Below the pieces are notes generated by a model. It saw only the letters and a list, made by a program, of their open reading frames with translations. It made no database searches and had not been told where the DNA came from. Positions 52,601 to 64,000 of a stretch of 64,000 bases of DNA are shown here, piece by piece. Numbering within the stretch: position 1 is the first letter of the stretch; the number at the start of each line of letters is the position of its first letter. The stretch is from Gammaproteobacteria bacterium (GTDB lineage: Bacteria > Pseudomonadota > Gammaproteobacteria > JAPPPA01), in the NCBI GenBank assembly GCA_030425645.1, contig JAUHZK010000001.1, positions 404,136-468,135 of the forward strand, written 5' to 3'. Both the position numbers and the translations under genes were made by a program.

Positions 52601-55600
52601 ACCGTTGTGGTCATTAACGCTGGACCAGATGCAGTGACTGATGCTGTTGTCGCTGATCCGCTAGGTGCGCAGTTTGATGTTGCCGCTGCTAGTTGGACCT
52701 GTACCGCAGCCGCTAACGCCAGCTGTGGCGCCGCTAGTGGTAGTGGAGCGCTTGATAGCACAGCCAGCTTAGCCGCCGGCACCAGCGTGCAGTACACAGT
52801 GACTGCACCAGTGTTGAGCTCGGCCACTGGTACGCTGGTGAATAGTGCTAGCGTGACAGCGCCAGCTGGCGTGGTTGATCCGGATGGTAGCGATAACAGT
52901 GCTACGGATAACGACACTGATCTGACTCAAGAAGTCGATCTGACGGTAACTAAGTCTGACGGCGTCGACAGCTACACCGCTGGTGACTCGCTGCAGTACA
53001 CCATCGTAGTCGCTAACCCTGGCCCTTCAGATGTGAGCTCGGTGACCGTCGTTGATGATATGCCGGCCGCTCAGCTGGATGATGCCAACGCGTCGTGGAC
53101 TTGCGTAGCGACTGGCGCGGCAAGTTGTGCCAACGCCAGCGGTAGCGGTGATATCTCTGAGTTGGTTGATATCCCAGCTGGCGAGAGCATTACCTTTACC
53201 ATCGATGTGGATGTGCTTGCTAACGCCAATGGCGCGATTGACAACACCGCCACAGCGACCGTTCCAAATGGAGTGGTTGAGCAAGATGACACTAGCAATA
53301 GTGCGACTGACAGCAATGCAGATGCGACTCAAGTGAACACCGTGTTAGCGATTGATGACCTTAATAACACCGTGGTCGGTGTGTCGGTCACCGGTGATGT
53401 GCTAACCAATGATATTGACGATCAAGGTGACAACATCCGTGTTAACGCCTTGCTTGATGGTGTCGATAACGGTGTCTTGAGCCTAGATGTAAGTGGCGGA
53501 CCGAATAATGGTAGCTACAGCTACACACCTAGCCCAGGCTTCTCGGGTGAAGACAGCTTCACCTATCAAGCCTGTGACGACGGTGTGCCTGAGGCTTGTG
53601 ATATTGCTGTTGTAACGATTGAAGTGATCCCGAATAACGGTGTCAATAATGACTCGCCGATCGCTAATAACGACACTGGACTAACCTTTGTGGGCCAAGT
53701 GTTGACCGGTGATTTGCTGGCCAATGATATTGAGCCAGAAGGTCAGCCGTTGATCATTAACACCACGCCAGTCAACGCGACTGATGCCTCTGCTGTACAG
53801 ATCAATTCTGACGGTACCTTTGAGCTGGATCCGCCAGCGAACTTCGAAGGCGAATTTACCTTCACCTACGAGGTTTGCGACAACATCACCCCAGTACCGG
53901 GTTGTGACCAAGCGGACGTGGTGATTCAAGTAGTGGCCGACAATGACGTTGGCGTGAATGACGCACCGTTTGCAGTAGATGATGCAGCGGCTGCGCTACA
54001 AGGTGCTGACATTACCGGCAACGTATTGGATAACGACTTTGATCCAAATGACCAAAGCAATGCCAATTTGACTGCTTCGCTGGTGACTGGCCCAACTACG
54101 GGTACGTTGCAGCTGTTGCCGAATGGTGACTTTAGCTTCACTCCGGCTAACAACGATGTGGGTGTGGAAAGCTTTGTTTATGAGGTTTGTGACAATGCTG
54201 TGCCACCGGCTTGCGCTTCAGCCACTGTTTACCTGACCTCATTGCCTAGCGATATTGTGAGTAGCCCAGGTGACGACGTGACTATCTCTGGTGTGGTGTA
54301 TGACACCGTCAATACTGATGCGGGTACTGGCACTCTGAAACCAGTGGAAGGTGCTCAAGTGACCTTGTTGCTTGCTAACGGTGACCCTGTGCCTACTGAT
54401 TGCCTAGCACCAGCGGCGCAAACGGTGACTACGGGCGCTAACGGTGTTTATAGCTTCACGATGCCAGACCGCGATATTGCAGGCTGTGACTTCGACTCGG
54501 CGTCTACTGACTTCTTGCTCAGTGTTGTTACGCCAACAGGCTTTGTGTTCCCGACCGCAAATAGCGGCGTGACTCATAAAGCGGCCTTCGAGGCACGTGC
54601 CTTTGGTACGGAAGCGGCGGATGGTGCTAACTGTAGTAACGGTACCGTGGTGCCGCCGGCAGCAGACTTCGTTTGTAGCTTTGGTACCGACGGTGCGCCG
54701 ACTTCGGCCGCTGGTCAGGAGTACTTCGTCTTGATTACCGCGGGTAACCCAAGCGGTAACTACTACGACATTGTGAACAACAATATTCCGCTTGACCCTG
54801 TCGGTGAAATCTTGCTGACCAAAGTCGCCGATAAAGACGAGGCTTACGTAGGTGATATCGTTGAGTACACCATTACGGCAACCAACAACTCTGGCTTCGA
54901 TATGGGCAATGTCACCGTCAGTGACCTAGTGCCTGCCGGCTTCAAACTGGCTTCTGGCAGCGTTCGTCTGGATCGCGCCGGTACCGTTACCGAGCCAGCT
55001 GTAAGCGGTGAGCGCCCAGTGGTCATCACAATTGGTGATCTCGCCTCTGGTGAAGAAGTGACCTTGACCTACTACCTACGCCTAGGTGCGGGTGTGGTGC
55101 CTGGTGACTATGTGAACCGTGCAACACCTCTACATGGTGGTGCGGTAGCCGGTAACGTGGCTTCGGCAACGGTTACCGTGATGCCGAACCCAGAGCTGGA
55201 TCGCACTACAGTGATCGGCAAAGTCTTCCATGACCGTGATGAAGACGGTTGGCAAGACCCTGCGGTTGCTGGTTATGTGACCTTGACTGGTGGCATTGCT
55301 GCCAATAACTATGTGGCCGGTACCACTACCGTTGACTGGGGTGATGGACCGCAGGCCGTACTGGATGATGCTGATGCACTGCCAAATGGTCTGAACCTAG
55401 GTGATATCACTGGTCGCGAAAGTGTTGCCGATGCGCCTGAAGGGCATCGTGTAGTGGTGAGAGCGCAAATTCGCGAAGCGGTAGCAGCACCATTGTTGCT
55501 AACTACCAGCGAAGGTACGCATATCAGCTACGACGAGTCTGGCGCGAAAACCGTGAACCATAGCGGTGACAAAGCGAAAGGCTTGACTGCTCAAGACGTA

Positions 55601-58600
55601 GATCTAGTAACCCGGATCGTGCGTGATAACGCCGGCAACCTAGTCTACGAAGTTGAAGTTACCAACTACGGTGTGCAGGAAGAAGGTATCCCAGGCGTGC
55701 GTATCGCAACCGTGACCGGTCTCTTGATCGAGACTGATCAATACGGTCGCTATCATGTGGCTGATGTGGATTCCGGACGCTTTGACCGTGGTCGTAACTT
55801 TATCCTCAAAGTGGATGCGGCGACCTTGCCTGAAGGTGCTTACTTCACCACAGAGAACCCACGCGTAATGCGTATTACTGGTGGCTTGATGAACCGTATT
55901 AACTTCGGTGTACGGATGCCGAATGAGCGTCTGCCTGAACGTACTATCAATATACGTATGGGCTCAGTGTTCTTTGAGACCGACCGTGATGAAGTACGTG
56001 GGCAGTTCATGCCTGCCCTAGAGAAGGTGGCGGAGCAGATTGGGCGCTACCGTTGTGGCGTGATCACCGTGGAAGGTAATGCCGATTGGCGGAATAGCGT
56101 GGCTTACAACTTGGATCTAGCCAAGCGACGAGCTGAAAATGTATACAAAGCGTTGTTGCCAATGCTTGGGGAGGACCTCATGCGTAATGTTGAATTTAAA
56201 TACGATCAACGCTTACCGCGTGAAACCGATGCCTATGATGTGGACGACAGCTTGTACGACGGATCTGGCCCTCGTGGCGTTACCCAAGATAAGCTTTCTA
56301 GCGTGTCCGGCATGATGAAGAACCTTGGTGGCCTGTTGCTGTCAGCGGTGGTGGGTACTGCCCATGCAGCTTCAGACCCTAACGACCCTAACTGTGCTTT
56401 GGCATCGCAGTGTGCAGATGGTATCCCTGGCTTTTCGATCGAAATGATTAGCCGTGGTGAGTCTGCGCCGCGGTCTACCAATGCTGACTCCGATGGTATG
56501 CAGGATAACCGCCGCGTTGATGTGGGTTTCTCTGGTCGAGTACGCCTGCCAGATGGCGGCGTGATGTGGGCGACGGTAGATGCCGCGGTCACCGATCCAC
56601 GTATGGATGTGATCTCCAATGAGGTCGTTTCAATGGCGAATGGTGTGCTGAATACGCCAATCATCTTTGCCATCTACAACAACTACATGGCCTACGTTGA
56701 GTCGCTGCAGTTGAAAATCTACCGTTCAACCGATGCTGATCTGCTGCGTCCGATTGCAATCCTAGAGACGGAAGGCATGCCTTACGGCGGCATTATTTAC
56801 TGGGACGGCTCTTTAGCTGCTGGAACCCAACCGTTGGCGGCTGGCGAAACCTTGGTTTACCAGCTTGAGGCGAAAGGCGTTGAAGGCAATGTAGATAAAA
56901 CTGCGACCCGTGAGATTTATCTATCAGACAGTTTGCCAGCTGATGACAGCTCTCTATTAGATGAGCGTGGCCTAGCCTATAACGTTTATGGGCAGACCAG
57001 TCTGGCCCAGCAGAACATTTTGGTACGCGGCGCAAGGGTGCGTATTAGCGGTGCTGACCTTGGTTATGGTCATGCGGTTGCTATCTCCGGTGAGCCGGTA
57101 TGGATCGATGAAGACGGCCACTTTGTGGTGGAACGTCATTTACCGCCAGCTAACTATGAAGTCATGATCGAGGTGGTTGATCGCAATGGTGACGTTTGGG
57201 AGCGCCCAATGCGCTTTGAGGTCAAAGGCGAGTACTTCTTTATGGTTGGCTTGGCCGATGTCACCATCGGTGAAAACAGTGTTAGCGGTAATACCGAGAC
57301 CTTGGCGGCGGATGATCACTATGACGAAAGCATGTTCGTTGATGGTCGCTTAGCCATGTACCTAAAAGGCAAGATCAAGGGTAAATACCTATTGACTGCC
57401 CAAGTGGATACCAAAGAAGACGATATCGCTAATATCTTTAGAGATATTCATAAGCGCGATCGTGACGCTCTGTTCCGCAGTCTTGACCCAGATAAGTACT
57501 ATCCGGTTTACGGTGATGGTTCAACCACTACCGAAGATGTGCAGACTCAAGGTAAATTCTATGTGCGCCTTGAGTGGGATAAGTCCGAAGCCTTATGGGG
57601 TAACTTCAATACCGGTCTAACTGGTAATGAGTTAGTGGCTTATAACCGTAGCCTCTATGGTGCCTTCTTTAACTACAACAATGTTAAATCGACTGAGTAT
57701 GGCGATCCGCAGTGGCAATTCACCGCCTTTGGCTCAGAGCCGGGTACGCAGTTGGCTCATAACGAGTTCCAAGGCACCGGTGGTTCGCTCTACTTCCTGC
57801 GTCATCGTGATGTGGTTGAAGGTTCAGCTAAGGTTGCGGTAGAAGTGCGTGAGCGCGATACCGGACGTGCCTCTCAAAACATCACCCTTGTAGAAGGTCG
57901 TGACTACGAGATCGACTATCCAAATGGCCGCATCATTCTGCGTCGCCCATTAACTCAGGTGGCCGACAGTAGTGCGCCCGCCATTGTGCGTGACACGCCG
58001 CGTGATGGTGACCGCGCCTTCTTGGTGGTTGATTACGAATATGTACCAGCTGGTTTTGAACCTAATAACGTGACCTCTGGCGCTCGTGCACAGGGTTGGT
58101 TGGGTGACCATGTTGGTATTGGTGGTACTTATGTATCTGAAAAACGCGATGACACCGATTACGAGTTGACCGGTGTTGATGTCACCTTAAAGGCTGGCAA
58201 GGGTACCTATATTAAAGCTGAGTATGGTGAAACAGAGGCTCGTCAGACCTTTGACAACCTAGTCTCAACAGATGGTGGTTTAAGCTTCGTTGATCAAAAC
58301 GCGTCAACCGATGACCAAGTAAAAGGTGATGCCAAGCAAGTTGAAGTGCGGACTAGCTTTAGCGAGTTGACTGATGGCCGTGTGAATGCTGATGTTGGTG
58401 CTTACTGGCGCCGTAAATCAGCTGGTTTCTCCGCTACTCGCGTGGATAGTGGCGTTGGTAACACCGAATATGGTCTAGATGGCACCTATACCAGTAATAG
58501 TGGTATTGGAGTAAATGCGAGCGTGGCTGTTAACGAGCAGGACGACGCGACATCGACTGAAAGTACTACTAGTACTATTCAAGCCACTGTTCCGATTGGC

Positions 58601-59860
58601 GCGCGTGTCAAGTTGGGCGCGGAAGTGCGTCATCAAGGTCAAGACAGCACCACCACTAACACTTCGGAAACGACAGCTGGCCTGCGTGCCGACGTTCAGT
58701 TAACGCCAGATGTTTCTGTCTACGGTGCTGTACAGAGTCAAGTAGACGCTAGTGCCGATATTCAGAGCAATGACCTAGTAACGTTGGGTGTACAGGCACG
58801 GGCTACAGAGAACATTAACTTGCGAGCTGAGGCCGCCGCTGGCGATCGTGGTGAAGCGGTTAATGTTTCGGCTGACTTTAACTTGTCTGAGAAACAGAAC
58901 CTGACCTTTGGTTATACGGCTGATGTCGACGCCGGCACGCGGGACCGTAAGGACACCTTTAGTATTGGTTCGAGCCGTCGTGTGAGCAACCGCACCGAAG
59001 TCTTTACCGAGCATCAATTCAACCGCAGTAAAAATACGGCGGATGTGGCTCAGGTATACGGCGTTAACTTTGCGCCGACAGAACACCTGAAGTTGGCGTT
59101 GTCTATCCAGTCGAGTCGCATCGACAACAAGACCGGCGCTAACACCGTGCGGGATGCGGCCAGTATTGGGGTTGACTATGCCAAGGCGGCATTAAGCTAT
59201 AGCGGCCGTTTAGAGCACCGTATTGACCGTAATGCGAACAAGTCTAAGCAATGGGTTACTACTAATGACTTGCGCTATAACGTCAGCTCTAGAGCTACTG
59301 TGCAGGCGCGGGCTAATCTGTCGGTTACCAAGGAAAGTGGCGCTAAAGCAGCTCAATTCGCTGAGTTAAGCGTCGGCGGTGCCTATCGCCCGGCCTTTAA
59401 TGACCGCTTGAACATCTTGGGCCGTTACACCTATCTATATGATCTCGGTTCGCCGGGTCAGGAAAATGCCGGTAACGATGAGCGTAGCCATGTATTTGCG
59501 CTTGAAGGAATCTATGCCTTGAACCGCCTCTGGGAGCTTGGTGCCAAGATTTCCTGGAAACAGGGTGACGTTCGTCTAGGTCGCGGCAGCGGTGAGTGGT
59601 TACGAACTTCTGTACTACTGGCTGTTATGCGTGGCCGTTACCACTTAACTAACAAGTGGGATGGCATCCTGGATTACCGCTACCTACGTGTGAATGAAAC
59701 TCAAGATTCAAGGCATGGCCTGTTGGTTGGTGTGGATCGACACATCGGCCGAAACTTGAAAGTTGGTGTGGGTTACAACTTCACTGACTTTAATGATGAT
59801 CTAACAAACCTCGACTTCCAGTCCAAAGGTTGGTTCGTGAATATGCTTGGCAAGTATTAA
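24584..59860 (+). CDS. Giant surface protein, C-terminal segment (11,758 codons): TSP3-type super-repeats, about 48 DUF11 modules, tandem-95 domains, OmpA-like domain, C-terminal outer-membrane beta-barrel
   Basis: One uninterrupted 35.3-kb ORF; the ORF-track start is an internal GTG; the frame is open from 24527. Confidence 0.9.
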   Translation: MYRSNTGANLAGDGSITLASTVPAIANSRDAAGCYIDNSLDTDSDGVPDVIDLDDDDDGIPDSVETNGGVDVDTDGDGAVDRLDLDSDNDGINDVDEAGTVVDADRDGKADGAKTDGMVNAPANAPTNTDSRGPADWRDLDSDDDSISDLIEGGSGCTDALNNFDGSAAADGDGVCDEADQDGDGIQDTADDLNGFGETANPQPTNTGPVTNDAPDYRNVTSDGLFDDIDTTTNSGLDGNGDGVIDDTTDPDGDGIVLAAPDDLPNEFGGLGTPASAPENGELCFVSTDLNNTSFNHPVFGNVTTTFTNTGMVNGGGLVTDQNTNGTLNWSAAAAVRGGGAQTGGSGPHAITYTFSNAVPVDDLFLYVGGIERTTAQVRFGVPGGTATSIGAFPGTVTVTGRGRFQSDPTGSGNTTVNQNPVYIEGNGNVVGNFNPKFIRAIEESTGTTVTTVRIQYRSAGDDVMAAQVGALAPAGTCPNDPTDTDGDGIPNVSDPDDDNDGIYDSVEGDGTVDTDGDGIPDSLDLDSDNDGINDVDEAQLTDNDRDGMAEDSNGDEGGEGANTSGAIPAAQARDDISEMPNTDGRGPADWRDLDSDDDSVSDLLEGGSGCIDVVRNDTGAAVAGGDGVCDEDDPDGDGIQGAADDLSGAFGDAADTNGALDAAGPTNSGPVTSDAPDFQNPTSDGTSNDILGTNNGPLDGNGDGVIDASNDPDQDGIQDNIPDTLPGIFGGLPFEAGPPADCNFSGNLVTNGCFEQPATGCFNSFPGSNPNAITGWTAVNAGGSGGCAVYYAGPPGCGLGAHQGQYAVDLQSHGNGTGNQGGCETTHTTGIGIEQTITTVPGANYNWTFTALAQGGGIIGTDLQLYIDGALVRNIDSGGLVTEFTQPFTATGTATTIRFVNRNNASSVTSIDQVRVIEDVPAVTPAPLSDVDGDSIPDANDWDDDNDGIRDVIEHHQLVGVTSRTGTWPGSTTANITYSITGTDGASAAVGTAVAGNQYALDSSVLEFVDLRNGTLPRNITITFSTPIPANQLAFGIVGVEPGTGFVYDIDVTGGTADVGDFVADDYNNRTEFIYNRTTGAMSATSRASGVLFGVSTDTVRSITFAHLNAPESIGFIPLAVPTVGGDVAARDTDNDGSLIDALDIDADGDGIPDNIEAQATGSYIAPQNTYDSNGIDDAYSSLTAAGTGAQVDGTLNPVNTDSTGSADYLDTNADDDDRNDSIEGHDSNGDGSIGAGENAALGSDSDNDGLDDGYDNVIGFGTDFNANNGSGNEPASYPDQRTPGGDRDWRDDRDDDGFVPEVGPDTDGDGIRDEDDLDDDNDGIQDIAECSAVSMSTSGSAYPGDATNSYTLSGGSIQSATTYTYDAQFSSDGQDLYGGNAASATFTFTLSQPVPANELLIHFGQFSKGAPGWNGSVSFTGGTADTGDFHEVASFTSNVADLESFVNYNQSTGTFNRNGFSSQATNPRQQENLALFGVTSQTVQTITGSISFLTGAEQMVFNVFYIGGPDTDGDGIKDCLDLDADNDGINDVDEAGGPVTDTNRDGLADGTPNPTTGVVPNNTTTPVNTDGRGPADWRDLDSDDDGISDLVEGGSACTDNLNNFDGSDATANGGDGLCDENDPDQDGIQGEADDLPTRGDAGDGGPTNTGPVTNDAPDFQNVTSDGTNDDIDNTANSPLDSNDDGVIDSTNDPDQDGVIDDIPDDLPTEFGGIGSPDPAENGEVCWVNISTVGGTFDHPTLGTVTLSNNDGMTIFTGDLPGSASNGAGQTPDGTLTWDGVPAHYGRNNGGTGAITFDFTSPVTVGDLFIYSLGVDLTTSSSNFGVPGTGTSGVNGFPLPTITFQNRGLAGNTGTVNASVSGANTFRVLGNNDGDNPLVVFDLDGTSTISQLRSNMSGAASEGLTFAFGALAPAGTCPDGTDTDRDGVPDVDDADDDGDGIPDSAEGDGTVDTDGDGKPDSRDIDSDNDGIPDLIEAQVAGSNYVPPNAFDNDGDGLDSAYDQDDNDVNNTNGLIPVDTDGDSIDDFRDPDSDNDGSPDNVEGHDADESGAIDGAEPAPINNDFVDADDDGLDDRYDVVNLLTAANATEIADNPDNNQVNTGVPPLPDTDGDGNRNWRDVDDDNDGIPSLTEADLDGNGTPETPAADTDGDGVPDRFDLDSDNDGINDVREAGGLVDADNNGLADGTDANGDGGIDSPATLPVNTDDASEPVGQKIPDYRDLDSDNDSISDLVENGSVCADVQRNSDGAAVTGGDGVCDENDPDGDGIQGTADGQPNDPNGFGDSGDPAPQNSDVGTPGQDALPDYRDPDSDGDNVDDIDENGNAPLDGNNDGQIDIVDPGTHDPDGDGIVDRIPDTNTGNHGGLPAPAAPNVAVNKRDAFPNGQFMDNGATEGSVETNDPFLYVFEITNNLGSQQSGVTFSDVIPAGMTVEGFSVTGGVSNPDCSGNFLPFAGNGTASFNCSFDVAAVSAGTVAGTFVLEVGAPATAQTVTNNVTVQAPVGPTSTDSEDTVIENGANLALQVVKRDPTDPVVPGDPMTYVFDLTNNELSGLTGAVLSDLLPAGVVVTDVDYNSANVTNVSCGPGASRTVINVGTADELPDFTGDGTTFFNCDFEMLASGAGEITFEVTAPNTAQTLTNQVTVIFGTEGDTDFEDTTVERPALEIEKQDSFLDNTDMETGLTAPNEGAVSAGSRYRYAFTLTNNTAVVQNGASLSDDLPAGVTFVQALEGTGINGLSCAASGVGGFVNCNFNMTSTTTASIIFEVDAPASVSGSTLLTNDITVTAQNGQTDSDSEITRVELPPQIAVLVDKTASQDPVAPGASFDYEFVFTNNESSGLLGVELMDVIPSGVVVTAAAPGSVGSIANLSCPQLSPSFTGDGVTSLDCTFDLNNTGANAGSIVLTVTAPNSAATLTNTAQVQFNNEADSDTITTTVQTPAVTVTKDDAFSNGQPQDVGNTEGSVTTGDSFRYTLQLTNNTGVTQSNVAIADVIPNGVTVTNALISSGLTTLNCSDSFGFVGDGVDTFDCTVSVFGPPSSGGTVTLVVTAPSAVPAGNQITNNVTVTAQDGSQTSSSEVTLVNAPNVQPVVVDKQDSIDPVGAGGSFNYTFTLDNNEASGLTGVELSDLVPAGVVITDIDPGAGVSNLLCNGQFLSGTGDDFSDFTGDGSARIGCSFNLLNTGPSAGTIVFEAIAPNVNGTITNEVMVEFNNEANSDTEVTNIGGDLDRDGVPDAQDADDDGDGIPDVDEGNGAVDTDNDGVPDSRDIDADNDGIPDVIEAQPQGTVTFTLPSGVDNDGDGVDAAFDANDNDVNNTAGQTPVNSDGLGLPDYRDTDSDEDGAPDNIEGHDTNRNGILDGAEPAAINNDFTDADGDGLDDRYDNVDLTALNSSNDHTNPTGSNAPTPDTDSDGNRNWRDVDDDNDGLRSIVEGANIDTDGDGIADRYDLDSDNDGINDIIESAADPLTADPDGDGMFPDSADTTGDGGPDAPQSAVNSDNDPVPDFRDIDSDNDTVSDLIEGGSGCADVDDNGVCDLNDPDQDGIQGAADDNVGNYGDAPDAGTPLPNSDTPGANADGLPDYIDPDADGDNVNDIDEAGNGPLDNDNDGQVDGPIQDSPDGDGADNRVDNDPNNHGGLPAPSAATVVVDKEDVFLDGSFVDTNAGEGEVGVNDLFGYRFDFTVNGATPVNGVTLEDALPNGVTYVGVAPQSNNVSAISCNEALGTVSCSFNADQASGWFVVQVRAGNSTGDVTNTVEVTAPDNTQSSDSEDTTISATNALAVELDKRDSVDPVDAGATFDYIFDLTNNTAGTLFNVRLADVVPVGFEVLSITPSVGISSLSCDVPGTFTADGIDTFDCNFSLASSGGSITLGMRAPAATGTYTNRAVAIFDNNGDVDEETTAVDPDDTDGDGVPDAIDEDDDNDGIPDTVEGDGAVDTDGDGIPDSLDLDSDNDGINDVIEAGGVDADGDGFAEGSGGQEGTGPTGIIDTPLTNPTNSDSDPIPDWRDLDSDNDSIPDLEENGSPCLDTTPNDGACDVNDPDQDGIQGGADGDPTFGDANDPDPRNTDAPADNVPDYRDPDSDNDGIPDVVEQGNGALDPNGDGEIDNVSDPDGDGLPNNGGVDNLPNDFGGGDDPVDTDGDGVPDPRDLDSDNDGINDVREAGGDDPDGNGLADGPDGNDGDGDGMIDTPLTPVNSDNDPIPDFQDLDSDNDTISDLVEGGSGCTDNLSNETGAAVNGGDGMCDEGDNDGDGITDSADDNDGVFGENGDPAPLDGPDGDGNPNFTDPDSNNDNTPDIDDVGNGSLDGNGDGQVDGPIQDPDGDGVDNRVDDDDANFGGLPAPVTATVTVAKEDFYPTNDPVDTASGDGAVEAGDPFRYVIALATAAAPQNNVQIADIIPNGMRVEAVTAGTNVTINSCDANGFVGNGASAFNCNVNLTAAAGTLIFDVIAPSTTGTVNNQVTVTANDNSQNSDSETTDIVAGSSLAVQLTKLDSADPLTTGQAFTYTLELQKNAAGTLNNVQLDDVVPAGVTVTDIDPGTGVSNLICNGTLQTGTTDNFPDVIGDGSTPITCTLTLTSSGLVTVEATAPVTPGDVTNNATVVFDNNGDTDSETTAIGAPTTAEVSIDKVDSVDPIAQGGQTVYTITVSNAGPAAATNVQVVDVVPTEFSSFTVAQGDFDGCNTNSQTVTCNVASLNANALAQFTVTVTAPLTDGAYTNTVSLTADNDVDLANNSATQTTVVGNGIDLQIEKADSTDPVPQGNAFAYTVTVTNLSSTQAATNIVVTDVMPALFSNFSAAQGDFDQCTINGQVVSCDLDSLAANGTANFTINVTAPNVDDQVTNNVAVASDFDNNAANDSASEATTIGLGAGDNADLEVTKTAATATAVPGTDLDFTIVVTNNGPDEVVDAAVVDNFDPAIFDQGQISWNCNITAAGTGSGSNACGSPSGSGDINTTVSLRNDAVATFTVTARVLPSATGTAPNTATATVPSGVADPDTTNNSGTDDDTDLTPQGDVTVVKANPAGNVVAGSSTVYTVTVTNAGPSDVVGLRVTDDIDDTVFDQANSTWTCVASAGGACSNANGSGDIDELVNVAANGTVTFEITAQVRGDARGTASNSVDVDGPVGTTDTNGDPIDETSNDGPDTIDVVNALTVTKTDNQNSYMPGTAVTYEIVVSNAGPSTAVAATVVDNFQAPITSVVWNCVASAGASCESGSNLTTDINDTVTIPAGGNVTYTVQAQIDNNASGDLVNTVTVTDTVNNDVYSAVDTDTLATGITDLAITKSGGTGNVIPGTTVNYTVEVTNNGPQSAVNALVIDQFDAAIFDVANVLWSCVASAGASCTTAVSNGDINDTVLLPVNGILTYTIAAPVLSSATGTVENTARIVPPQLVADSNTSNNADTVSGTLTPQGDLVMAKTTDGNPVVAGAAVNYIITVTNNGTSDAVGITVTDTFSAQFEAGSVSWTCNAPTGSSCGAASGNDNISTTVNVEAGDVVTFNATGTVRADLTAGPVSNTASLILNGFNDTNGGNNSFTRDDTLLRQADIVVTKDDGQSSYLAGGTLDYVITVTNNGPSDADAVRLIDTLPAGIASASTTCSAAGGASCPVSIPNGSIDQTVAIPAGGVLTLNMTASVDGGATADITNVAQAIMVGATQDPDTSNNEGRDTDTAATSQVDLVITKTDNTTVAIPGNDLQYVITVTNNGPADVLDARVVDLLDRNVFDMSNVSWECQVQTSGTGVANCDASGTQTGDVDTTVDLSANDLANGNTASAVITVTARVRTDATGTISNTATVTAPNGVADVNTGSNSATDDDTNLTPRVDLAVTKSNDILNPATPVNSVVAGADTSYTIVVSNAGPSDATGVAVNDNLSRFAAASWTCVGSTTEADCTASGSGSIAETAVNIPAGESVTYTVVATVAADASGVVTNQVTVGSAAIDTNGGNNNDSDTDTVVRQADLSVTKSDGQTSYLPGGQLVYTMVVSNAGPSDVNGARITDDFDNNQITSATTTCTLASGSTATCPSINPISGDLNGVSFNIPAGEQVTFTSTVNVGSNAASFGDLTNRVDVATASGVTEINTGNNFAIDVDSPATGEADLQITKTDNTTGGVAGETVTYIIDVTNAGPSNVFDAQVLDQFDSSVFSSVTWSCSTQAGVANCDTANGNGDIDATVDLANGATVRFAAIATIAADATGTAANTATVVAPAGTADSNVANNSAVDDDTVISRAAVITIDKSSSVGSVIAGGRVTYSIVVENDGPSDVTGVDVTDTFPASIVLADTTWICAAGAGADCADGLQSAQHINDTVSIPANSSVTYTVDAAVAADASGTLVNSASLSLPTGVVARAGSVLSENEIDSIQQSVDLAITKDDGQASYLPGGSLTYTIVVTNAGPSDAASATVTDTFDSNIIDVANTSWTCAATGSASCNGGSASNLVDTIAVPVGETVTYTVTAPILPGASGTLTNTASVTPSGVADSDTSNNSNDDVDTPATATADLAITKSDGVLTAVPGDSNPIEYSIVVTNAGPAAVSNARVTDIFDPAVFNVAAVQWSCVAQSSGGGSANCDVFSGTGNIDTTIDLGVHGGAQVSQVTFTVMAPVLSGATGTVSNTATVIAPSGTADLDTSNNSSTDADTMLEPAVNVNVTKVDTPAVTQVAAGASTTYVIEVTNSGPSAATNVGVSDAIPAGVSAMSWSCAGTNGAVCTGGNNTGAITDSIDLPVNGVATYTVNVDVAADATGTINNVVNITVPDQTNDVNAVEQASDVNNVVRDADISITKTDGQNSYQAGGSLTYTVTVTNNGPSDVAGIVVTDDLPASHLDDVNATWTCVDNSNANCAVASGTGDINETVAIAAGQSLIYTINVDVNPGASGVLTNQASITVPTTGPNAVINDDPNNNSALDSDTEASGVADLRVTKTDNASTATPGESVTYTITVVNDGPAAVTRAEVRDIFDPTLFDVSGITWSCSIVTGGAGSGTCHELTGTGNIIADVDLSPTAGADSASARFTVTAPVLSSATGNLSNTVLVTAPSGVADTDTANNTATDDDTALVVESDVSVTKTNNSGTAVAGETTTYEIVVANAGPSDAVGISLTDTFGAAFSAVEWSCSGSDASVVCPAADTGNISTTVDVPAGESATFTAVATLDSAATGSLNNTATISVAGDTTPANNSDSDNGDAITQRTELSITKDDGQASYLPGGNLSYTIVVNNAGPSDAVGATVTDNLDSDLSGSWTCTGTGGATCGSGNGDINDTVNIPAGESVTYTLDVTVDGGASGDLENTATVAKPAAAAEQNAAGNDNVAVDLNSQATGEADLSVTKTDGVTAAIAGGSVTYTIRVTNSGPSAVTGATVVDTLDTSIFDVAASQWTCSITTGTGNCNAGPVVGDIDTTVDLDSGAVATFSLTAAIRSDATGTAANTARVTPPAGVADPDTSDNVVTDGDTAISQSGTLVIDKNDGVTSVRAGESLTYTISVTNSGPSDAVGALVSDTLPAQIDAANSSWTCSGSVADANCPATGSGNLSNVVVDVPAGENVTFTVTAPVLASATGTISNTATVTAPTGFTVDSTNATDADTNVVVEADLAITKSNGQLSYVPGSTVTWQVTVTNNGPADVTAAEVTDIFPATHVTSVSTSCTATSGAVCPAIPINGDLNAVLVDLAAGSSVTFEATAQISGGATGDLVNTATVAAPAGVTDPATGTNNSATDTDTVTTVATDLTITKSDGATAAAPGTDVTYNIVVTNQGSIDVDDARVVDTLDSGLFDLSQTSWSCSVSAGTANCDAGSGNGNIDTTVDLDAGASVTFSLEARVRADATGTLSNSVSVTPPAGIADSDTSNNGATDADTDLEPLVDIAIAKTNGANSVTAGETTVYTVTVTNAGPSDAVGLTVEDLLHSDIDVANTTWSCAPSVGAVCTTGTQTQTINDTVTVPAGGQVVYTITAPINAGATGPVENTATVTVPSGTTDSSAGNDSATDSDAVDRVVDLAVTKDDGQSSYLPGGQLTYTVVVTNNGPGDVSGATLTDVFPANQVDAASTSCVASNGAACVTGAGPFNGDLNLTLDLQAGSSVTLTSVVDVASDADTIGNGSLTNVVNVGVPSNVTDPDSTNDSASDTDLPATGQADLAITKSDSVTSAIPGGNLTYSIEVTNSGPGDVNAARVIDTLDPTVFDLANSSWGCVIVTAGSGTGSCVTTSGTGNVDVNVDLSANAGGDTARAVITVNAAIRSDATGTISNTATVIAPAGVADTDTNNNSATDDDTDLEPTGDLAVTKTTTSAVVAGNEVTYRIEVTNSGTSDAIGVGVNDNFDNSLAIAANASWSCNATAASRCDNGTGTGNIAETVDVAAGGTVTFSISVPVRADATGTLGNTATLTVPAGFTDTDTSVASNQAAVSDTIEQHVDLSISKDDGQSSYLPGGNLVYTIVVANAGPSDVAGALLNDDFAASHIASANTVCVAASGGAVCPAGTVVGDVVDLALNLPANSSLTFEASVTVSGTASGSLINTATIDVPTVGVMDINGANNTATDTDTAATSQADLSIVKSDGLTSAVPGGAAVVYTIDVSNAGPSAVTAARVVDTLDANVYDVANASWTCAVETAGAGTDGCSAANGSGSIDTSVDVSDGATIRFVLTAPVLPDATGTLVNTAAVIPPDGVADTTTSNNSAVDNNTMLFPTGDLSVTKTDGVTAVSPGETLTYVVTVANAGPSDATGIGVLDTLPAAIDVANATWTCAGSDADANCSASGTGNISDTVDIPAGENVVYTITAPVLANATAAPVNTAELVLHSGFTDPNGGNNSATDDDTALVAEADLSITKDDGQSSYLPGGQVVYSIVVTNNGPANVTGAQVADVFDAQVTAAWTCTAAGGAGCANASGTGDINELVNIPAGDSVTFEATVDIDGGRTGNLVNTATVTAPNGVTDTDSSNNEATDTDTFGTASTDLTISKSDGSTTATPGENVVYSIVVENSSPVAVTGVRVIDTLDAGFFDVANSSWTCSAAAGATCSQTGPVTGDLDTTVDLDGFASVTFKYTAAVAADATGSLANTATVIAPNGVADVDTSNNTATDDDSQLVPEGDLSIVKENGTATVTAGGSTEWTITVSNAGPSDISGATVTDNLPAEVVSATWTCAAGANSSCTGNGTGSIADTVNVAAGESVTYTLTAQISASASTEVRNTASVAVPNGSDDPDSTNNSQEDVDALAALADLQITKGDGSTSYLANGTSSYTIVVTNAGPTNVVGATVADDLSDARIASVSWSCVAAGGASCGANTSGTTSLNETVDVPAGASLTYTVDVTFTGAAAGDYENVATVAAPAGITDSDTTNNSASDTNTQGAFSADLSITKTDGSTTAVAGTEVTYTVVVINAGPDAVTDAVVADPLGAQFDVAAASWTCTAAANASCGAASGSGALDSTASLAAGTSVQYTVTAPVLSSATGTLVNSASVTAPAGVVDPDGSDNSATDNDTDLTQEVDLTVTKSDGVDSYTAGDSLQYTIVVANPGPSDVSSVTVVDDMPAAQLDDANASWTCVATGAASCANASGSGDISELVDIPAGESITFTIDVDVLANANGAIDNTATATVPNGVVEQDDTSNSATDSNADATQVNTVLAIDDLNNTVVGVSVTGDVLTNDIDDQGDNIRVNALLDGVDNGVLSLDVSGGPNNGSYSYTPSPGFSGEDSFTYQACDDGVPEACDIAVVTIEVIPNNGVNNDSPIANNDTGLTFVGQVLTGDLLANDIEPEGQPLIINTTPVNATDASAVQINSDGTFELDPPANFEGEFTFTYEVCDNITPVPGCDQADVVIQVVADNDVGVNDAPFAVDDAAAALQGADITGNVLDNDFDPNDQSNANLTASLVTGPTTGTLQLLPNGDFSFTPANNDVGVESFVYEVCDNAVPPACASATVYLTSLPSDIVSSPGDDVTISGVVYDTVNTDAGTGTLKPVEGAQVTLLLANGDPVPTDCLAPAAQTVTTGANGVYSFTMPDRDIAGCDFDSASTDFLLSVVTPTGFVFPTANSGVTHKAAFEARAFGTEAADGANCSNGTVVPPAADFVCSFGTDGAPTSAAGQEYFVLITAGNPSGNYYDIVNNNIPLDPVGEILLTKVADKDEAYVGDIVEYTITATNNSGFDMGNVTVSDLVPAGFKLASGSVRLDRAGTVTEPAVSGERPVVITIGDLASGEEVTLTYYLRLGAGVVPGDYVNRATPLHGGAVAGNVASATVTVMPNPELDRTTVIGKVFHDRDEDGWQDPAVAGYVTLTGGIAANNYVAGTTTVDWGDGPQAVLDDADALPNGLNLGDITGRESVADAPEGHRVVVRAQIREAVAAPLLLTTSEGTHISYDESGAKTVNHSGDKAKGLTAQDVDLVTRIVRDNAGNLVYEVEVTNYGVQEEGIPGVRIATVTGLLIETDQYGRYHVADVDSGRFDRGRNFILKVDAATLPEGAYFTTENPRVMRITGGLMNRINFGVRMPNERLPERTINIRMGSVFFETDRDEVRGQFMPALEKVAEQIGRYRCGVITVEGNADWRNSVAYNLDLAKRRAENVYKALLPMLGEDLMRNVEFKYDQRLPRETDAYDVDDSLYDGSGPRGVTQDKLSSVSGMMKNLGGLLLSAVVGTAHAASDPNDPNCALASQCADGIPGFSIEMISRGESAPRSTNADSDGMQDNRRVDVGFSGRVRLPDGGVMWATVDAAVTDPRMDVISNEVVSMANGVLNTPIIFAIYNNYMAYVESLQLKIYRSTDADLLRPIAILETEGMPYGGIIYWDGSLAAGTQPLAAGETLVYQLEAKGVEGNVDKTATREIYLSDSLPADDSSLLDERGLAYNVYGQTSLAQQNILVRGARVRISGADLGYGHAVAISGEPVWIDEDGHFVVERHLPPANYEVMIEVVDRNGDVWERPMRFEVKGEYFFMVGLADVTIGENSVSGNTETLAADDHYDESMFVDGRLAMYLKGKIKGKYLLTAQVDTKEDDIANIFRDIHKRDRDALFRSLDPDKYYPVYGDGSTTTEDVQTQGKFYVRLEWDKSEALWGNFNTGLTGNELVAYNRSLYGAFFNYNNVKSTEYGDPQWQFTAFGSEPGTQLAHNEFQGTGGSLYFLRHRDVVEGSAKVAVEVRERDTGRASQNITLVEGRDYEIDYPNGRIILRRPLTQVADSSAPAIVRDTPRDGDRAFLVVDYEYVPAGFEPNNVTSGARAQGWLGDHVGIGGTYVSEKRDDTDYELTGVDVTLKAGKGTYIKAEYGETEARQTFDNLVSTDGGLSFVDQNASTDDQVKGDAKQVEVRTSFSELTDGRVNADVGAYWRRKSAGFSATRVDSGVGNTEYGLDGTYTSNSGIGVNASVAVNEQDDATSTESTTSTIQATVPIGARVKLGAEVRHQGQDSTTTNTSETTAGLRADVQLTPDVSVYGAVQSQVDASADIQSNDLVTLGVQARATENINLRAEAAAGDRGEAVNVSADFNLSEKQNLTFGYTADVDAGTRDRKDTFSIGSSRRVSNRTEVFTEHQFNRSKNTADVAQVYGVNFAPTEHLKLALSIQSSRIDNKTGANTVRDAASIGVDYAKAALSYSGRLEHRIDRNANKSKQWVTTNDLRYNVSSRATVQARANLSVTKESGAKAAQFAELSVGGAYRPAFNDRLNILGRYTYLYDLGSPGQENAGNDERSHVFALEGIYALNRLWELGAKISWKQGDVRLGRGSGEWLRTSVLLAVMRGRYHLTNKWDGILDYRYLRVNETQDSRHGLLVGVDRHIGRNLKVGVGYNFTDFNDDLTNLDFQSKGWFVNMLGKY
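31696..39190 (+). repeat. DUF11-type modules in alternating X/Y pairs, interrupted by TSP3 blocks
   Basis: X: KxDxFxxGxxxDxGxxEGSVxxGDxF; Y: VDKxDSxDPVxxGxxFxYxFxLTNN. Three XY pairs at 31696-34245, one at 35500-36290, one at 37600-38430, then two Y-like modules. Confidence 0.85.
39194..53330 (+). repeat. Array of 35 DUF11 modules (about 135 aa each) in a three-module higher-order register
   Basis: Each module begins (A/V/G/T)DLxITKxDG...[15 protein letters not shown] and contains SWxC...C. Confidence 0.93.
53338..54235 (+). repeat. Three tandem-95/cadherin-like domains
   Basis: [13 protein letters not shown]...[27 protein letters not shown]...[26 protein letters not shown]...[12 protein letters not shown]. 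Confidence 0.85.
55930..56540 (+). other. OmpA-like (peptidoglycan-associating) domain with an insertion
   Basis: [71 protein letters not shown] ... [15 protein letters not shown]. Confidence 0.75.
57280..59860 (+). other. C-terminal predicted outer-membrane beta-barrel
   Basis: Alternating amphipathic strands over the last ~600 residues, [26 protein letters not shown], terminal aromatic residue (...[10 protein letters not shown]). Confidence 0.65.
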
Positions 59861-59892
59861 TCAGGCGTGCTGCCAAGCATCTTGCGGAGAAG

Positions 59893-59928
59893 CGGCCGGG
59901 TTCTGTAACAGGGGCCCGGCTTTTATTT
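59893..59928 (+). terminator. Rho-independent terminator after the giant ORF
   Basis: GCCGGG-TTCTGTAACAGGGG-CCCGGC followed by TTTTATTT. Confidence 0.85.
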
Positions 59929-60039
59929 AAACGATTGTTATTAAAGTAAAAATCCCGTCTTGTGATGGCGCTGTTTCGGCTGCTTTAGCGACTTAAGTTA
60001 TTGCTCCCTCTGAAACCCGCAAAATAGCGTTGTTTTTCC

Positions 60040-60068
60040 TTGACAGGCATAGGGTGAATCCATAGAAT
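60040..60068 (+). promoter_or_regulatory. Sigma-70 promoter of the str operon
   Basis: TTGACA-17 bp-TAGAAT upstream of rpsL. Confidence 0.8.
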
Positions 60069-60181
60069 TGCGCCCTCTTTTCGGCAGGCCCATCGTTTTG
60101 GGTCTGTTTTGTTAATACCGAATTTAGCCGCAAACGCTGATAAATAAAGGCGTTTAAGGCAAATCATAGATGGCAAGTTAG

Positions 60182-60556
60182 ATGTCGACTATCAATCAGT
60201 TGGTGCGCAAGCCGCGTAGCCCTAAAACTTATAAAAGCAATGTTCCGGCATTGCAGGCATGCCCGCAGCGTCGTGGTGTATGTACTCGTGTATATACAAC
60301 TACGCCTAAAAAGCCGAACTCGGCTATGCGCAAGGTTGCTCGTGTTCGTTTGACGAACGGTTTTGAGGTGTCTAGCTACATTGGTGGTGAAGGCCATAAC
60401 TTGCAAGAGCACTCAGTAGTGCTTATTCGTGGCGGTCGTGTAAAAGACTTGCCTGGTGTGCGTTATCACACCGTTCGCGGCACCTTGGATTGTGCTGGTG
60501 TTGAATCACGTCGTCAGGGCCGTTCAAAGTACGGCGCTAAGCGTCCTAAGGGTTAA
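60182..60556 (+). CDS. rpsL: 30S ribosomal protein S12
   Basis: [51 protein letters not shown]. Confidence 0.99.
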   Translation: MSTINQLVRKPRSPKTYKSNVPALQACPQRRGVCTRVYTTTPKKPNSAMRKVARVRLTNGFEVSSYIGGEGHNLQEHSVVLIRGGRVKDLPGVRYHTVRGTLDCAGVESRRQGRSKYGAKRPKG

Positions 60557-60568
60557 GGGTAGCTTCTA

Positions 60569-61039
60569 ATGTCACGTCGTCGCGTCGCAGAGAAACGAGA
60601 AATTCTTCCAGATCCTAAGTTTGGATCTGAGGTGCTGACCAAGTTCATCAACATGGTAATGGTTGATGGCAAGAAATCAGTTGCTGAGAAAATTGTATAC
60701 GGTGCCATTGAGCACATGGAAGGCAAAGGCATCTCTGGTGCTGACGCCAAGATCACCGAAGTATTAGAGCAAGTTGCTCCTCGTGTTGAGGTTAAGTCTC
60801 GCCGTGTAGGTGGTGCTACTTACCAGGTGCCTGTTGAGGTTCGCCCTCAGCGTCAGGCCACTTTGGCAATGCGTTGGTTGATTGATGCGGCGCGTAAGCG
60901 TGGTGAAAGCACTATGGCTAACCGCTTGGGTGCGGAGATGGTTGATGCGCTAGAAGGTCGCGGTGCGGCTTGTAAGAAGCGTGAAGACACTCATCGTATG
61001 GCGGAAGCTAACAAGGCGTTCTCGCACTTCCGTTGGTAG
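60569..61039 (+). CDS. rpsG: 30S ribosomal protein S7
   Basis: [46 protein letters not shown]. Confidence 0.99.
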   Translation: MSRRRVAEKREILPDPKFGSEVLTKFINMVMVDGKKSVAEKIVYGAIEHMEGKGISGADAKITEVLEQVAPRVEVKSRRVGGATYQVPVEVRPQRQATLAMRWLIDAARKRGESTMANRLGAEMVDALEGRGAACKKREDTHRMAEANKAFSHFRW

Positions 61040-61097
61040 TTTTGATTTCCTTGGTTTGCCAAGGGGAGTAGCTAGAAATTTAGAGTAGGACAGTATC

Positions 61098-63209
61098 GTG
61101 GCCCGTCAAACACCAATTGAGCTCTATCGCAACATTGGTATCTCGGCCCACATCGACGCCGGTAAGACAACAACGACCGAGCGCATTCTGTTTTACACCG
61201 GCATGTCTCACAAGATTGGTGAGGTGCATGATGGCGCGGCCACCATGGATTGGATGGAGCAGGAGCAAGAGCGTGGTATCACGATCACTTCTGCGGCAAC
61301 CACCACCTTTTGGCCGGGGATGGAAAAACAATTTGAGCCGCACCGTATCAATATTATTGATACACCGGGCCACGTAGATTTCACCATTGAGGTGGAGCGC
61401 TCGCTACGGGTTTTGGATGGGGCGGTGATGGTTTACTGCGCTGTAGGCGGTGTTCAACCTCAGTCAGAAACTGTTTGGCGACAAGCCAATAAGTACCACG
61501 TGCCACGGATTGGTTTCGTGAACAAGATGGATCGCATGGGTGCGGACTTCTTGCGAGTGGTAGGGCAGATTAAAGAGCGGCTAGGTGCTCAAGCGGTGCC
61601 TATGCAAGTCAATATCGGTGCCGAAGAAGATTTCGTTGGTGTGGTCGATTTGATCAAAATGAAAGCGGTCTACTGGGATGAAAAAAACCAGGGCATGACT
61701 TTCAGTGAGGCGGATATTCCCGCCGAGTTGCAGGAGCAATGTGAGCTGCTGCGAGAAGAGTTGATTGAGGTTGCTGCTGAAGGCAGTGATGAGTTGATGG
61801 AAAAGTACCTTGAAGAAGGTGTTTTATCCGTCGAAGAGATTAAAACCGGCATTCGTGCGCGGGTATTGGCAAATGAGATTGTGCCAATGTTTTGCGGTTC
61901 GGCCTTTAAGAATAAAGGCGTGCAAGCGGTGTTGGATGCGGTGGTTGAGTATTTGCCATCGCCAACTGAAGTGCCAGCGGTAGAGGGTACGGAAGTTGAT
62001 GATGAAGATAAGGCGTTAACGCGCGAAGCATCGGATGATGCGCCGTTTTCAGCTTTGGCTTTCAAGATTGCAACGGACCCGTTTGTGGGTACGTTAACGT
62101 TTTTCCGGGTTTACTCGGGTGTGGTAACAACAGGTTCTGCTGTTTATAACGCCACCACCGGTAAGCGCGAAAGGATTGGTCGAATGGTGCAAATGCACTC
62201 AAACGACCGCCAAGAGATTAAAGAAGTCCGGGCTGGCGATATCGCCGCGGCAGTGGGTCTCAAAGATGTCACTACGGGTGACACGTTTTGTGATCAAGGC
62301 GCCAAGATTATGCTTGAGCGCATGGAGTTCCCAGAGCCGGTGATATCGGTGGCGGTAGAGCCCAAAACAAAAGCCGACCAGGAAAAGATGAGCATTGCGC
62401 TCGGTAAGTTGGCCCAAGAAGATCCCTCGTTCCGGGTGCAAACGGACGAAGAGTCAGGGCAAACCATTATTTCTGGGATGGGTGAGTTGCACCTCGACAT
62501 CATCGTTGATCGCATGAAGCGGGAATTCAGCGTTGAGGCGAATATCGGCGCGCCACAGGTGGCGTACCGAGAAACTATCAAAGGCTCAATTGAGCAAGAA
62601 GGTAAGTTTGTTCGTCAGTCAGGTGGTCGTGGTCAGTATGGCCATGTGGTAGTCCAAATCGAGCCAAATGGCGAAGGTAAGGGTTACGAATTTGTTAATG
62701 AGATCGTGGGTGGTGTGGTTCCTAGGGAGTACATACCGGCGGTCGATAAGGGTTGCCAAGAACAATTGCAGAACGGTGTGATTGCTGGCTATCCGATGCT
62801 AGACGTGAAAGTGACGTTAAAAGATGGTTCTTACCATGACGTCGACTCTAACGAGATGGCATTTAAAATTGCTGGTTCGATGGCGGTTAGGGAAGGCTGT
62901 ACCAATGCTAACCCCGTATTGCTGGAGCCCATGATGAAGGTTGAGGTGGAAACGCCGGAGGCCAATATGGGTGACGTAATAGGCGATCTAAATCGCCGCC
63001 GTGGAGTGGTTTTGGGTATGGAAGATATGGCTGCTGGTAATAAGCAGGTATCAGCCCAAGTGCCGCTGGCTGAGATGTTTGGTTATGCCACCGATTTGCG
63101 TTCCGCAACTCAAGGCAGAGCAAGCTACAGCATGGAGTTTGAAAAGTATGCGGAAGCACCGAAAACGGTTTCTGACGTACTGATAAGAAGGTTAAGAGGC
63201 GATATTTAG
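61098..63209 (+). CDS. fusA: Elongation factor G (GTG start)
   Basis: [35 protein letters not shown]; follows rpsG. Confidence 0.99.
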   Translation: MARQTPIELYRNIGISAHIDAGKTTTTERILFYTGMSHKIGEVHDGAATMDWMEQEQERGITITSAATTTFWPGMEKQFEPHRINIIDTPGHVDFTIEVERSLRVLDGAVMVYCAVGGVQPQSETVWRQANKYHVPRIGFVNKMDRMGADFLRVVGQIKERLGAQAVPMQVNIGAEEDFVGVVDLIKMKAVYWDEKNQGMTFSEADIPAELQEQCELLREELIEVAAEGSDELMEKYLEEGVLSVEEIKTGIRARVLANEIVPMFCGSAFKNKGVQAVLDAVVEYLPSPTEVPAVEGTEVDDEDKALTREASDDAPFSALAFKIATDPFVGTLTFFRVYSGVVTTGSAVYNATTGKRERIGRMVQMHSNDRQEIKEVRAGDIAAAVGLKDVTTGDTFCDQGAKIMLERMEFPEPVISVAVEPKTKADQEKMSIALGKLAQEDPSFRVQTDEESGQTIISGMGELHLDIIVDRMKREFSVEANIGAPQVAYRETIKGSIEQEGKFVRQSGGRGQYGHVVVQIEPNGEGKGYEFVNEIVGGVVPREYIPAVDKGCQEQLQNGVIAGYPMLDVKVTLKDGSYHDVDSNEMAFKIAGSMAVREGCTNANPVLLEPMMKVEVETPEANMGDVIGDLNRRRGVVLGMEDMAAGNKQVSAQVPLAEMFGYATDLRSATQGRASYSMEFEKYAEAPKTVSDVLIRRLRGDI

Positions 63210-63276
63210 TCGCGCTAACCAGGTAACTGACGAGATTGTCGATTGATACGCCCGTAGGGCATTAGAGGCTAGAGTA

Positions 63277-64000
63277 ATGGCTAAAGAAAAGTTTGAACGT
63301 AATAAACCCCATGTGAATGTTGGCACCATCGGCCACGTAGACCATGGTAAAACCACATTGACAGCGGCTCTAACCGTTTGCCAAGCGAAGAAGTTTGGTG
63401 GCGAGACTAAAGCCTACGATCAAATCGACAACGCCCCAGAAGAGCGTGAGCGTGGTATTACCATCTCAACTGCTCACGTTGAGTACGAAACTGAAAACCG
63501 TCACTACGCCCACGTAGACTGCCCAGGCCACGCTGACTATGTTAAAAACATGATCACCGGTGCGGCGCAGATGGACGGCGCTATCCTAGTTGTTAACGCA
63601 GCTGACGGCCCTATGCCTCAGACTCGCGAGCACATCCTGCTTTCTCGCCAGGTTGGTGTTCCATACATCATCGTATTCCTTAACAAAGCTGACATGGTAG
63701 ACGACGAAGAGCTACTAGAGCTGGTTGAAATGGAAGTACGTGAACTACTAGACACCTACGACTTCCCAGGCGACGACACTCCAGTAATCACTGGTTCTGC
63801 TCTGAAAGCCCTAGAAGGCGATACTTCGGACATCGGTGTTCCAGCGATCGATAAACTAGTTGACGCCCTAGACAGCTACATCCCTGAGCCAGAGCGCGCC
63901 GTAGACGGCGACTTCCTGATGCCAGTGGAAGACGTATTCTCAATCTCTGGTCGCGGTACTGTAATTACCGGTCGTATCGAGCGCGGCATCATCAAAGTTG
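63277..64000 (+). CDS. tuf: Elongation factor Tu (partial, runs off the window)
   Basis: ATGGCTAAAGAAAAGTTTGAACG = [31 protein letters not shown]; follows fusA. Confidence 0.98.
   Translation, partial: MAKEKFERNKPHVNVGTIGHVDHGKTTLTAALTVCQAKKFGGETKAYDQIDNAPEERERGITISTAHVEYETENRHYAHVDCPGHADYVKNMITGAAQMDGAILVVNAADGPMPQTREHILLSRQVGVPYIIVFLNKADMVDDEELLELVEMEVRELLDTYDFPGDDTPVITGSALKALEGDTSDIGVPAIDKLVDALDSYIPEPERAVDGDFLMPVEDVFSISGRGTVITGRIERGIIKV

Noticed and set aside
39194-53330. CRISPR array or non-coding satellite
   Set aside because: The periodicity (about 404 bp) is protein-coding, with diverged DNA and conserved amino acids; there are no short identical direct repeats with unique spacers.
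18145-53332. Many long minus-strand ORFs (e.g. 36802-37581, 34112-34429, 38228-38635, 41846-42490)
   Set aside because: They lie antisense to the repetitive giant frame, have low-complexity Ser/Pro/Arg- or Val/Ala-rich translations, recur with the repeat units, and lack sensible starts; they are shadows of the Asp/Gly/Thr-rich coding strand.
13274-59860. Reassignment of TAA as a sense codon to explain the open giant frame
   Set aside because: Clear housekeeping genes here (parB, atpE, atpD, glmU, rpsL) end in TAA at expected C-termini, so the standard code applies.

Overview
The window is a gammaproteobacterial-type chromosomal segment. The left part is parA(end)-parB, the complete atpIBEFHAGDC operon, glmU, a REP-associated Y1 transposase (RAYT) between palindromes, a small ComEA-like helix-hairpin-helix protein and rpoH. 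The right end is the str operon (rpsL, rpsG, fusA, start of tuf). Between rpoH and rpsL, about 46.6 kb is a single reading frame (frame 2, 13274-59860) broken only by two in-frame TAA codons (16937-16939 and 24524-24526). Both stops fall inside recognisable domains whose homology continues past them. Ignoring the stops, the frame encodes an approximately 15,500-residue secreted or cell-surface protein. Its order is: signal-like segment, Ig/beta-helix (CSLREA-type) region, SdrD_B-like domain, second beta-helix, TSP3-type Asp-rich calcium-binding super-repeats mixed with beta domains, about 48 DUF11 modules, three tandem-95/cadherin-like domains, SdrD_B-like and DUF11 domains, an OmpA-like domain containing a signal-peptide-like insertion, and a C-terminal predicted outer-membrane beta-barrel. 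The largest DUF11 block has 35 modules in a near-perfect three-type register (B-C-A) x 11 + B + A. Other notable signals are a perfect CIRCE (HrcA operator) palindrome just upstream of rpoH, RAYT-flanking palindromes, a Pseudomonas-type REP-like palindrome near the giant gene's start, and four 11-bp helically phased repeats between rpoH and the giant locus. All calls come from reading the sequence and supplied ORFs; no searches were run.
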